A stretch of 49,134 nt of DNA, from assembly GCA_036008685.1 (NCBI GenBank), contig DASYNF010000131.1:1-49134 (forward strand), written 5' to 3'. Shown here piece after piece: positions 17,455 through 25,157 of this stretch. Made by a program: the position numbers and the translations under genes. The stretch is from Actinomadura_C sp036008685. Its GTDB lineage: Bacteria > Actinomycetota > Actinomycetes > Streptosporangiales > Streptosporangiaceae. Numbering within the stretch: position 1 is the stretch's first letter; every line of letters starts with the position of its first letter. A model generated the notes under the pieces. It saw nothing but the letters and a program-made list of their open reading frames with translations. It was not told the DNA's origin and did not search any database.

Positions 17455-18540
17455 CTATGCCGACTTCCTGGTGACGGCCCTGGTCACCGCGCCGTCGTGG
17501 GCGATGACCTCCGCCTTGGGCGGGGATTTCTCGCCCGTGGTCTGGGCCGGCACCGTGGCGCTGAACTGAAGTGTCTCGGTCACGTTGATCTCGTCCCTCA
17601 GGACCAGTGTGTCGAGCAGGTGCGCGGCGTCGCGTGGGATGGCGAGGTGGCCCTTCCGGCTGTTCTTGAGGAACGTCACGGTGTTACGGCTGAGCGCATA
17701 GAGGACCAGGCCGCCGCCGTCCGCGGTCCGCAGCGGGAAGATCGGGAAACCGGAGGCCGTGAAGACCGTGTCGTAGGCCAGACCGGCCTCCTCCGCCCGC
17801 TTCTTCTCCTTGCGGGCCTCTCCGTAGTAGCCCGTGGTGTAGGGGCCCTTCCGCATCACGGAGACGGCCACGGATCCGGAGCCCTCGCCAGCGAGCGTCG
17901 CCTGGATGGCGGGGACCCCCCGGGGCTGGATCACGAGACCGCCGTCGAAGGTCGCCAGTGGCGTCGCATATCCCTCGTGGTCGACCGTGACCTGCGGGAT
18001 CTTGGCCTTCTTGTTCAGCAGGGTCGCGAGGCTGAGCCGCCACCGGTCGGCGGGGGAGGTGCGGAGGAACGCCATGATCGCGGTGTTCTCGGGCCCGGTC
18101 CCGGCCGCGGGCCGCCGGCCGTCCGCCGGGCCCCCGGGGCCGCTCCCCGTGGTGCGGTCGGTGACCGCCACGAACCACTGGGGGTATCGGTCGAGCCTCG
18201 GCACATAGAGCCGAGGCTCGCCGTAGCCATAGCGCGGCACCGGCTCGCCGGTGAACGCGGCCTTGCGGAAGGCCGCGGCGATCAGCTGGGACTGGCCGTC
18301 TCCGGCCCACGACAGCGCCAGACGCTCATCCCCGCTCGCGCGCGCCACGTCCTCGTTGACGGTGTAGGCCCGGAACGCGCGTCTGGCCACCTCGGGGGTC
18401 AGGCGTTCCGGTGCCGGGGCGGAGGCGAGGGTGATCGGAGTGGCCGGGGGCCTGCGTTCCTGCGCGCACCCGATGACGCCGGTGACCGCCAGCACCGCCA
18501 CGCCGGCCAGGGCCGTCCTGTTCACCGTCCTCCGCTTCAC
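17455..18540 (-). CDS. Secreted lipoprotein of unknown function (paralogue B)
   Basis: About 361 residues from GTG 18540, which gives a clean lipoprotein signal: VKRRTVNR, hydrophobic ALAGVAVLAVTGVI, lipobox VIGC. An ATG at 18615 would add a charged extension and reach towards the divergent prfB promoter. It shares three blocks with the next gene: RLDRYPQWFVAV, AIMAFLRTSPADRWRLSLA with DHEGYATPL, and PIFPLRTADGGGLVLYALSR. A Gly/Pro/Arg-rich loop (GSGPGGPADGRRPAAGTGP) sits between the first two. The pair looks like an old tandem duplication, separated by 152 bases. Probably extracytoplasmic; no function recognised. Confidence 0.8.
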   Translation of the reverse strand: MKRRTVNRTALAGVAVLAVTGVIGCAQERRPPATPITLASAPAPERLTPEVARRAFRAYTVNEDVARASGDERLALSWAGDGQSQLIAAAFRKAAFTGEPVPRYGYGEPRLYVPRLDRYPQWFVAVTDRTTGSGPGGPADGRRPAAGTGPENTAIMAFLRTSPADRWRLSLATLLNKKAKIPQVTVDHEGYATPLATFDGGLVIQPRGVPAIQATLAGEGSGSVAVSVMRKGPYTTGYYGEARKEKKRAEEAGLAYDTVFTASGFPIFPLRTADGGGLVLYALSRNTVTFLKNSRKGHLAIPRDAAHLLDTLVLRDEINVTETLQFSATVPAQTTGEKSPPKAEVIAHDGAVTRAVTRKSA

Positions 18541-18669
18541 TCCCGTGCCCCCGCCTGGTGATGATCCATCTCGCTGACCCGTGATTCTGCCATCCCGGGA
18601 GGAGCGAGCCGACATGTAGGGACAGTCCGCGGCGCCCAGTGGTGCCGTCTCGCCGATAAACTCGGGCTT

Positions 18670-19779
18670 GTGGCAGCCATCGATCCCCAGGAACAGCTCA
18701 AGGAGCTCAACTCGACGCTCAGTGGCATCGAGGCGGTGCTCGATCTCGACGGTATGCGACGCGGCATAGCGACGCTGCGTGAGGAGTCCGCGGACCCGGA
18801 CCTGTGGAACGACCAGGATCGCGCCCAGCAGGTGACGCGCCGGTTGTCCTACCTGGAGAGCGAGTTCAGCCGCGTGGAGGCGCTCCGCAGCCGGCTCGAC
18901 GACCTCGGAGTCCTGTTCGAACTCGCCTGGGAGGAGGACGACGGGGCCGTCCTCGGGGAGGCCGAGGGTGAGCTCCGCTCACTGACCCAGAGCATCCAGC
19001 AGCTCGAGGTCCGTACGCTCATGTCCGGCGAATACGACTCACGTGAGGCGCTGGTCACCATCAACGCGCAGGCGGGCGGCGTCGACGCCGCCGACTGGGC
19101 ACAGCAACTCCAGCGGATGTACCTGCGATGGGCCGAGCGGCACGGCTATCCCACGGAGATCTACGACACCTCCTACGCCGAAGAGGCCGGGATCAAGTCC
19201 ACGACCTTCGCCGTCAAGGTGCCGTACGCCTATGGCACGCTGCGGGGCGAGCACGGCACCCACCGGCTGGTCCGCATCTCGCCGTTCGACAACCAGGGCC
19301 GGCGGCAGACCTCCTTCGCCGGCCTCGACGTGGTGCCGGTGGTCGAGCAGAGCGACCACATCGACATCGACGAGAGCGAGCTGCGGATCGACGTCTACCG
19401 GTCCAGCGGCCCGGGCGGTCAGGGCGTCAACACCACCGACTCCGCGGTCCGCATCACCCACCTGGCCTCAGGCATCGTCGTCTCCTGCCAGAACGAGCGC
19501 AGCCAGCTGCAGAACCGGGCCTCGGCGATGACCGTCCTGCAGGCCAAGCTGCTCGAGCGCAAGCGGCAGGAGGAGGCGGACAAGATGGCCGAGCTGCGGG
19601 GTAAGGGCACCAGCAGCTGGGGCACCCAGATCCGCAACTACGTGCTCCACCCGTACCAGATCGTCAAGGACCTGCGCACGGGCGTGGAGGCGGGCAACCC
19701 CAGCGCCGTGCTCGACGGCGAAATCGATGGGTTCGTGGAGGCGGAGATCCGCTGGATGCGCCAGCAGGAGACCGCCTGA
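18670..19779 (+). CDS. prfB: Peptide chain release factor 2
   Basis: RF2 ends translation at UGA and UAA. At 369 residues it has normal length. The stop-codon recognition tripeptide SPF is at residues 204-206 (ISPFDNQGRRQTSF). The catalytic GGQ is at 249-251 (SSGPGGQGVNTTDSAVRITH). There is no in-frame UGA near codon 25, so the programmed frameshift seen in many bacteria is absent, as is usual in actinomycetes. The start is GTG 18670. No Shine-Dalgarno sequence is visible; GATAAA about 12 bases upstream could be a -10 box, so the mRNA may be leaderless. The prfB-ftsE-ftsX-smpB order is typical of actinomycetes. Confidence 0.97.
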   Translation: MAAIDPQEQLKELNSTLSGIEAVLDLDGMRRGIATLREESADPDLWNDQDRAQQVTRRLSYLESEFSRVEALRSRLDDLGVLFELAWEEDDGAVLGEAEGELRSLTQSIQQLEVRTLMSGEYDSREALVTINAQAGGVDAADWAQQLQRMYLRWAERHGYPTEIYDTSYAEEAGIKSTTFAVKVPYAYGTLRGEHGTHRLVRISPFDNQGRRQTSFAGLDVVPVVEQSDHIDIDESELRIDVYRSSGPGGQGVNTTDSAVRITHLASGIVVSCQNERSQLQNRASAMTVLQAKLLERKRQEEADKMAELRGKGTSSWGTQIRNYVLHPYQIVKDLRTGVEAGNPSAVLDGEIDGFVEAEIRWMRQQETA

Positions 19780-19894
19780 GCGGATCGGCTCGCCAGGAGA
19801 GAAAACCAGGGGAAGAGCGGATGAAGTGCCCGGGAACGGCGGGTGAAGGCCGGGGTGGCGCCGAGTGGGCGCCGGGCCGCGGGGAGAGCCGGCC

Positions 19895-19920
19895 GGGAGG
19901 GTGGTCCGGGAGGGTGGTCC
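19895..19920. repeat. Two tandem 13-bp copies
   Basis: The unit GGGAGGGTGGTCC is present twice without a gap (19895-19907, 19908-19920) in a G-rich intergenic stretch. The next 25 bases hold further degenerate GGGAGGG copies. Confidence 0.8.
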
Positions 19921-19950
19921 GGGCCGGCCTGGGAGGGCGGCCCCGGAGAG

Positions 19951-19969
19951 GCCGTCTAGGAGAGACGGC
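19951..19969 (-). terminator. Small hairpin between convergent prfB and the zinc-ribbon gene
   Basis: GCCGTCT (19951-19957) pairs with AGACGGC (19963-19969) around AGGAG. It abuts the stop codon of the minus-strand small gene and may serve both convergent genes. Confidence 0.45.
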
Positions 19970-20157
19970 TAGGAGAGATGGCGGAGTGCGAGGGTGAGGG
20001 CCAGCGCGAACGCCAGCACCAGCGCGATAAGGATCACTACGGGTGGTACGGCCGGTCCGTGATGGTGCACCTCGGCCCGGGCGGCCCGGCAGGCCGGACA
20101 GCGTCCCTCGACGACCGGACTCGAGCATCGAGCACAGATCAAGTGTTCGCAGCTCAT
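19969..20157 (-). CDS. Small zinc-ribbon membrane protein
   Basis: 62 residues. The N-terminus MSCEHLICARCSSPVVEGRC continues PAC, giving CxxC pairs (ICARC and RCPAC) that look like a zinc ribbon. A linker with HHH is followed by one C-terminal membrane segment (PPVVILIALVLAFALALTLAL). The start ATG 20157 has AAGGAGGG six bases upstream, a strong ribosome binding site, so this is very likely a real gene despite its size. It is convergent with prfB and divergent from ftsE. It may be a membrane-anchored metal- or protein-binding factor; no function is known to me. Confidence 0.75.
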   Translation of the reverse strand: MSCEHLICARCSSPVVEGRCPACRAARAEVHHHGPAVPPVVILIALVLAFALALTLALRHLS

Positions 20158-20323
20158 CCCGTGCCCTCCTTGTAGGTCCTTCGATAGTAGGACCGGTTCC
20201 GTCCAAGTTGGACCATCCATGTCAGTGTCCCCTCTAGACTGCGACATGGCCAACTGGTCCGCCAAACCGGAGGGCCCGCGGCGGCTTTAGTCCTAAATGC
20301 GGACACCGTCGTTCAACAGACCC

Positions 20324-20329
20324 TAGACT
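20324..20329 (+). promoter_or_regulatory. Candidate -10 element for ftsE
   Basis: TAGACT lies 20 bases before the ftsE GTG. A second CTAGACTG copy is at about 20234. No convincing -35 box is visible. The implied 5' leader is very short, in keeping with the lack of a clear ribosome binding site. Confidence 0.35.
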
Positions 20330-20348
20330 GGCACGCCGTGATGCACCC

Positions 20349-21038
20349 GTGATCCACTTCGACAACGTCACCAAGGTTTACCCGAACCAGAACCGACCGT
20401 CCCTCCAGCACGTGAACGTCGCCGTCGAGAAGGGCGAGTTCGTGTTCCTGGTCGGGCCCTCGGGGTCGGGAAAGTCGACCTTCCTACGCCTGGTGCTCAA
20501 GGAGGAACGGCCCTCGCAGGGGCATGTTCACGTGGCCGGCAAGGATCTCAGCCGGCTGAACAACTGGAAGATCCCGCACCTGCGCCGCAGGATCGGGTGC
20601 GTCTTCCAGGACTTCCGGCTGCTGCCGAACAAGAACGTCTTCGAGAACGTCGCCTTCGCGCTCGAGGTCATCGGCAAGCCGCGGCGGTTCATCGCCAAGG
20701 TGGTCCCCGAGGTCATCGACCTCGTCGGACTCGAGGGCAAGGCCCACCGGATGCCCGGGGAGCTCTCGGGTGGTGAGCAGCAGCGTGTCGCCATCGCACG
20801 GGCGTTCGTCAACCGGCCGATGGTCCTGCTCGCGGACGAGCCGACGGGCAACATCGACCCGGCGACCTCCATCGGGATCATGAAGGTGCTGGACCGTATC
20901 AACCGGACCGGTACCACCGTCGTGATGGCCACCCACGACGCCGCGATCGTCGACGCGTTCCGGAAGCGGGTCGTCGAGCTCGAGGACGGTCGAGTGGTCC
21001 GCGACCAGTCGCGAGGGGTCTACGGCCAGGCCTACTGA
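20349..21038 (+). CDS. ftsE: Cell division ATP-binding protein FtsE
   Basis: 229 residues beginning MIHFDNVTKVYP, typical of FtsE. It is the ABC ATPase that, with FtsX, transmits cytokinesis signals to periplasmic or extracellular peptidoglycan hydrolases. Walker A GPSGSGKST is at residues 36-44, the signature is LSGGEQQRVAIARA, and Walker B is VLLADEPTG followed by the H-loop MATHD. The start is GTG 20349. ftsX follows after 80 bases and the two are probably co-transcribed. Nothing unusual is seen. Confidence 0.97.
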   Translation: MIHFDNVTKVYPNQNRPSLQHVNVAVEKGEFVFLVGPSGSGKSTFLRLVLKEERPSQGHVHVAGKDLSRLNNWKIPHLRRRIGCVFQDFRLLPNKNVFENVAFALEVIGKPRRFIAKVVPEVIDLVGLEGKAHRMPGELSGGEQQRVAIARAFVNRPMVLLADEPTGNIDPATSIGIMKVLDRINRTGTTVVMATHDAAIVDAFRKRVVELEDGRVVRDQSRGVYGQAY

Positions 21039-21118
21039 CCTGACCGACCCGGCCGAGTCCGGGCCCAGACCACTGGCTACCGGCCACCGGCCACCGATCA
21101 GCGAGGACAGTCAACGAC

Positions 21119-22024
21119 ATGCGAGCCCAGTTCGTGCTCCAGGAGATCTGGATCGGTCTCCGCCGGAACCTGACGATGACGATCTCCCTCGTCATCACCG
21201 TCGCCATCGCCATGGCGCTCTTCGGCACCGGCCTGCTCATCAACAAGCAGGTGTCCAACTCCAGGAGCTACTGGAACGGCAAGATCGAGGTCTCGATCTT
21301 CCTGTGCTCCAAGGCGAGTGCCAGCCTCAACTGCAACAAGACCGAGGTCACGCCGGATCAGATCGCCTCGATCCAGTCCGACCTGGAGAAACTGCCGCAG
21401 GTCGCCAGGGTCCAGCACGAGACCAAGGAAGTGGCCTTCCAGCGCTTCAAGCAGCAGTTCTCGGACACGCCGGGCATGCTGGCGAGCACCAAGGTCGGAG
21501 ACATCCCGGAGTCGCTGCGGGTGAAGCTCAAGAACCCGCAGGAGTACAAGGCCGTCGTGGCGGCCGTGAGCACACGGCCCGGCGTGGACCAGGTGGTCAA
21601 CGAGCAGGAGATCCTGAACAAGTTCTTCAGGATCCTCGACGGCCTCAAGTGGGCCGCCGTGCTGATCGCGGGCATCCAGGTCGTCGCCGCCGTCCTGATC
21701 GTCGGTAACACCATCCGCCTCTCGGCCTTCAACCGCCGCCGGGAGACCGGGATCATGCGGCTCGTCGGTGCCTCGAACATGTACATCCAGCTGCCGTTCA
21801 TCCTCGAAGGCGCGATCGCGGGCCTGGTCGGTGGCATGTTCGCGGCCGTCCTGCTGGTCGGCAGCAAGGTCTTCCTGATCGACCGGCTGCAGGGCAACCT
21901 GACCTTCGCGAGTCAGCTCAGCTGGGGTTCCGTCGTCCAGATCATCATTTTCTCGGTCTGTGTCGGTGTGCTGCTGTGTGCGCTGGCCTCGTTCCTGACA
22001 CTGCGCAGGTACCTGAAGATCTGA
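21119..22024 (+). CDS. ftsX: Cell division protein FtsX
   Basis: 301 residues, the membrane partner of FtsE. A first membrane segment (about 21-43) is followed by an extracellular domain with two cysteines (FLCSKASASLNC). Three more membrane segments lie in the C-terminal half, with the permease-like loop NTIRLSAFNRRRETGIMRLV between the second and third. In actinobacteria the extracellular loop contacts a peptidoglycan hydrolase such as RipC; no such hydrolase gene is adjacent. Start ATG 21119, with GAGGAC upstream. Confidence 0.96.
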   Translation: MRAQFVLQEIWIGLRRNLTMTISLVITVAIAMALFGTGLLINKQVSNSRSYWNGKIEVSIFLCSKASASLNCNKTEVTPDQIASIQSDLEKLPQVARVQHETKEVAFQRFKQQFSDTPGMLASTKVGDIPESLRVKLKNPQEYKAVVAAVSTRPGVDQVVNEQEILNKFFRILDGLKWAAVLIAGIQVVAAVLIVGNTIRLSAFNRRRETGIMRLVGASNMYIQLPFILEGAIAGLVGGMFAAVLLVGSKVFLIDRLQGNLTFASQLSWGSVVQIIIFSVCVGVLLCALASFLTLRRYLKI

Positions 22025-22030
22025 CCCGCG

Positions 22031-22036
22031 TACAAT
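22031..22036 (+). promoter_or_regulatory. Candidate -10 element before smpB
   Basis: TACAAT, seven bases after the ftsX stop and 94 bases before the smpB start, matches an actinobacterial -10 box. The -35 region would lie in the end of ftsX and is not clear. Confidence 0.35.
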
Positions 22037-22129
22037 CCTGGCATGCTCGGCTCATGGGCCGCGTGCTCTGCACCCTGCTGGCCACGCCGCCGATGACTCT
22101 GTCGCCTATGAGAGGCCGAGGCTGATTAC

Positions 22130-22621
22130 GTGCCACGTGAGACAGGACGCAAGCTTGTCGCCCAGAACAAGCGAGCGCGCTACGACTATCACATCGAGGA
22201 CACCTGGGAAGCCGGCATGGTGCTCCAGGGGACCGAGGTCAAGTCGCTGCGCGCCGGACGGGCGTCCCTCGTCGACGGCTACGCCGTGGTACGCGACGGC
22301 GAGGTGTGGCTCATGGGGGTCCACATCCCCGAATACACCGAGGGCACCTGGACCAACCACGAGCCGCGGCGTCCTCGCAAGCTGCTCCTGCACCGCAGGG
22401 AGATCGGCCGCTTGGTCGACATGACCCAGGAGCAGGGGGTGACCCTGATCCCGCTGTCGTTGTACTTCAAGGAGGGCAAGGCCAAGGTCGAGATCGCGGT
22501 CGGCCGCGGCAAGCGCGCGCACGACAAGCGACAGGACATCGCCAAGCGCGAGGCCAAGCGCGAGATGGACCGGGCGGCCCGGCACCGGGGCCGGTCCTCC
22601 GCCGGGCGCGGTGGAGCGTAG
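22130..22621 (+). CDS. smpB: SsrA-binding protein SmpB
   Basis: 163 residues. SmpB binds the tRNA-like domain of tmRNA and brings it to stalled ribosomes. Motifs are complete: VAQNKRARYDYHIEDTWEAG, LQGTEVKSLRAGRASLVDGY and the C-terminal basic tail (RGKRAHDKRQDIAKREAKRE) that occupies the mRNA channel. Start GTG 22130. Its RNA partner ssrA is encoded 2.5 kb downstream on the same strand, with one protein gene and a structured RNA candidate between them. Confidence 0.97.
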   Translation: MPRETGRKLVAQNKRARYDYHIEDTWEAGMVLQGTEVKSLRAGRASLVDGYAVVRDGEVWLMGVHIPEYTEGTWTNHEPRRPRKLLLHRREIGRLVDMTQEQGVTLIPLSLYFKEGKAKVEIAVGRGKRAHDKRQDIAKREAKREMDRAARHRGRSSAGRGGA

Positions 22622-22695
22622 CGATGTGGGACGAACTCGGACGGCGGATCTCTGGCGTCTTCATGCCGGGCCGCTTTATCGGGAGGCGTGCTGTT

Positions 22696-24561
22696 ATGGG
22701 TGGGTCTGGCGGCGGCCGGCCCGGCCGGATTCGCCGGGTCATCGCCACGGCGTCCGTCGGGATACTGCTCGCCTCGAGCACCTCGGCGTGTTTCGCCGAA
22801 CCTTCGGTACTGCCGGCCGTACGTGACTTCCTCATCGCCTGGCAGGTCGGCAACTATCGTGCGGCGGCCAAGCACACCACCGGCGATCCCGCCGTGGTGG
22901 AGCCGGCGCTCGCCCAGATCCGCGGCCAGCTCGACGCCGCCTCCATGCGGCTCCGGATGGGGAAGATCCACAAGCAGGGCGACCGGGCCGACGCGCGGTT
23001 CGAGGTCAAGGTGGACCTGGGCGAGAACGGCGAGCCGTGGCAGTACCTCGGTCAGATGAACCTCCGCCGGGTCCACGGCACCTGGAAGATCGTCTGGGAC
23101 CCGTCGATCGTCCATCCGAGTCTCGGCCAGGGCGACCGCCTGGCCATCGTGGCCGAGTCGCCGAAGCGCGCAGCGGTGCAGGACGACGGCGGCCACGCCC
23201 TGCTCCGCACGGTGCGAGCCGACGTCGTCGGGGTCTTCCCCGGCACGCTTCGCAACCCCAAGCAGACCATCACCCAGGTGGCACAGATCACCAAACTGGA
23301 CGCCGAACGGCTGATCGGCCGCGTGCGTTCGGCACCGCCCAACGAGTTCCTCCCGCTGGTCATGCTCCAGCAGCCCGACCACGCCGCGGTGAGCGTCCGG
23401 CTGCATCAGATCCAGGGCCTCGCCTATCGCGCGGTCAACGCGCCCATCGCTCCGCTCATGGCCGGTGAGCTGGTCGGTTCGCTCGGGCCGGCGACCGCCC
23501 AGCGGCTGCAGGAGGTCGGCGCGCCCTACCAGCCGGGCGACACGATCGGCGTCAGCGGGCTCCAGCTGCTCTTCCAGCGCCGGCTCGCGGGCATCCCGGC
23601 CGTACGGGTCGTCCTGCAGGACGCGCAGGGCAAGCGGGAGGTGCTCCGGGAGTGGGCCGGCCAGCCCAGCAGCCCGGTGCGCACGACCCTCAACCGGGCC
23701 CAGCAGTTCAGAGCGGAATCCGCGCTCAAGGACCTCAAGGTGCCCGCGTCCTTGGTCGCGGTGTACGCCCCCACGGGCGAGATCGTGGCCGTGGCCAACC
23801 ACGGGACGGGCGGCCGTGACCTCGCGCTGCAGGGGAGTTATCCCCCGGGCATGGCCTTCGGCATCATCTCGGCCGAGGCGCTGCTGGCCGCGGGCCAGAG
23901 ACCGGGGGCCCCGACCGACTGCCCGGCCACGACCACGGTCGGCGGACAGACGTTCGCCAACCCGGGACCGGCACGGCCCAGGGCCACACTGCAGAAGAAC
24001 TTCGCCTACTCCTGTACGACGACCCTCGCCGGGCTGAGCACCAAGACCGGCACGGACACCCTGATGCGGGAGGTGGACCGGTTCGGCCTGGGCAGGCAAT
24101 GGGGACTCCCGGTGCCCGCCTTCTCCGGCTCGGTTCCGCGGCCCCGCGATGACGCGGAGAAGGCCAACGTGATGATCGGCCAGGGTGGGGTGCAGGTCAG
24201 CCCCCTGTCCATGGCGCTGGTGGCCGGAGCGGCCGCGTCGGGCACCTGGCGGCCGCCGCGGCTCCTGAACGATCCCACCGTGCCGCAGACCCTGCAGCCA
24301 CAGTCCATCGACCCGCCGACGCTCCGTGCCCTGCGCCCGATGCTCCGGCGGTCGGTGTTCGAAGGTACGGCCAAGGCGGCCGAGGTCAAGGGGGGCCCGA
24401 CCGTCTACGGTCTGGCGGCCACGGTCAACTACTCCGAGGCCGGCCGGCAGAAGACAGTGTCGTGGTACGTGGGCTTCCACGGCGACGTCGCGTTCGCGGT
24501 GGCGATCGAGGGGCCGGTCTCGGCCTCTCAGGTGGCCCACCGGTTCATGGTCACGGGCTGA
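22696..24561 (+). CDS. Penicillin-binding-protein-like lipoprotein with degenerate transpeptidase motifs
   Basis: 621 residues. A basic n-region (GRPGRIRR), a hydrophobic stretch and the lipobox STSAC suggest a lipoprotein. An NTF2-like MecA_N domain follows (VRDFLIAWQVGNYRAAAKHT), then a dimerisation-like region and a PBP transpeptidase domain from about residue 350. The fold is clear (YPPG, DCPAT, IGQGGVQVSPLSMALVAGA), but every active-site motif is altered. SxxK is M386-A-F-G389, SxN is S439-C-T441, and KTG is L573-A-A575. It should neither acylate nor bind beta-lactams covalently. The start ATG 22696 has GGGAGG nine bases upstream; ATG 22624 directly after smpB is the alternative. It may be a structural or sensor pseudoenzyme in cell-wall synthesis. 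Confidence 0.88.
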   Translation: MGGSGGGRPGRIRRVIATASVGILLASSTSACFAEPSVLPAVRDFLIAWQVGNYRAAAKHTTGDPAVVEPALAQIRGQLDAASMRLRMGKIHKQGDRADARFEVKVDLGENGEPWQYLGQMNLRRVHGTWKIVWDPSIVHPSLGQGDRLAIVAESPKRAAVQDDGGHALLRTVRADVVGVFPGTLRNPKQTITQVAQITKLDAERLIGRVRSAPPNEFLPLVMLQQPDHAAVSVRLHQIQGLAYRAVNAPIAPLMAGELVGSLGPATAQRLQEVGAPYQPGDTIGVSGLQLLFQRRLAGIPAVRVVLQDAQGKREVLREWAGQPSSPVRTTLNRAQQFRAESALKDLKVPASLVAVYAPTGEIVAVANHGTGGRDLALQGSYPPGMAFGIISAEALLAAGQRPGAPTDCPATTTVGGQTFANPGPARPRATLQKNFAYSCTTTLAGLSTKTGTDTLMREVDRFGLGRQWGLPVPAFSGSVPRPRDDAEKANVMIGQGGVQVSPLSMALVAGAAASGTWRPPRLLNDPTVPQTLQPQSIDPPTLRALRPMLRRSVFEGTAKAAEVKGGPTVYGLAATVNYSEAGRQKTVSWYVGFHGDVAFAVAIEGPVSASQVAHRFMVTG

Positions 24562-24602
24562 CCGGCCCGGCCGTACCCCGGGTGGGGGCCACGGCGCGGC
24601 CG

Positions 24603-24626
24603 GAAGGCCCTGTGGGCAGGGCCTTC
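24603..24626 (+). terminator. Terminator after the PBP-like gene
   Basis: GAAGGCCCT (24603-24611) pairs with AGGGCCTTC (24618-24626) around a six-base loop, 41 bases past the stop. Confidence 0.6.
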
Positions 24627-24674
24627 GGAGGCGTCGTTACCGTTTTGTTATTCCTTTACCCGGTGGCCGCAACC

Positions 24675-24851
24675 ATCCAGGCCCCTCTGAGCGTCTTTAG
24701 GGGTGACTGAGCTTCCGCTTGGGGGGTTGCGGACTCAGTCGCCGTGATGAGACCAGAGCCTCGTCTCGGGGGAGGCTCTGCCGTCCGGACCGGCCCGACC
24801 CTGCCGGTCGGCCCCGGGGGTGCGTGATACGCACCCCCGGGGCTCTTCATG
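24675..24851 (+). ncRNA. Candidate structured non-coding RNA, family unknown
   Basis: Between the terminator of the PBP-like gene and a second strong terminator lie five consecutive hairpins. They are CCCCT/AGGGG (24682-24703), GACTGAG/CTCAGTC with inner TCCGC/GCGGA and a loop TTGGGGGGTT (24705-24740), a perfect 9-bp stem (24754-24762 with 24772-24780), GACCGG/CCGGTC (24788-24809), and the terminator itself. No supportable protein is encoded here. The T-rich tail after the last stem favours plus-strand transcription. The upstream AT-richer stretch at 24637-24660 may hold the promoter. I could not match it to TPP, glycine, SAM, c-di-GMP, c-di-AMP, 6C or SRP RNAs. The ends are approximate and the call is inference from structure. 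Confidence 0.45.
24811..24843 (+). terminator. Strong intrinsic terminator
   Basis: A perfect 15-bp stem GCCCCGGGGGTGCGT/ACGCACCCCCGGGGC has a three-base loop and is followed by TCTTCATGTTCT. It ends 250 bases after the terminator of the preceding protein gene, so it needs a transcript of its own. Confidence 0.85.
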
Positions 24852-25099
24852 TTCTGTGCTCGGCCGCGGCCCGCTCGCCTGGCGGCTCGCAGGCCACATC
24901 CGATCACGTGCGAGCGGCCATCCCGCTCTGGGCCCTCCGGCGCGATGTGCGGGATCTGCGGGAGTGCGCCTTCGGCGCGATCGGGCAGGGATCGCTCGCG
25001 GTGGCGGGCCGCCGTACCCACGTCCCTGGAAGGGCGCTGGTCGCCAGGGGGCGCTGGGGCGGGAGGTTCACAGCGGGAATCCTATTGGCGTCGCCGGTG
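24844..25099. other. Intergenic stretch with no supportable gene
   Basis: About 256 bases between the strong terminator and the ssrA promoter region. Open frames exist on both strands, as expected at this GC content, but none has a ribosome binding site or a recognisable product. It may hold upstream ssrA control elements. Confidence 0.5.
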
Positions 25100-25127
25100 T
25101 TGAACAGGTACGGTCAAGTCGTACGGT
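25100..25127 (+). promoter_or_regulatory. Candidate ssrA promoter
   Basis: TTGAAC (25100-25105) and TACGGT (25122-25127) are separated by 16 bases. The start would fall near 25134, leaving a short 5' leader that RNase P would remove to give the mature end at 25158. Confidence 0.4.
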
Positions 25128-25157
25128 CGCTTCGGCGGCCGGTTGACAACTGAACAT

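Noticed and set aside
18700..18790. Programmed frameshift in prfB
   Set aside because: The frame is continuous and no in-frame UGA or slippery CUU-UGA is present near codon 25.
24700..24760. 6C RNA on the minus strand, because the reverse of the G6 loop gives C6
   Set aside because: Only one hairpin has a C-rich loop, while the 6C family needs two, and the T-rich terminator tail points to the plus strand.
24719..25153. Open frame of 144 residues before ssrA
   Set aside because: No ribosome binding site and no family resemblance; it runs through the terminator at 24811-24843 and the ssrA promoter region.
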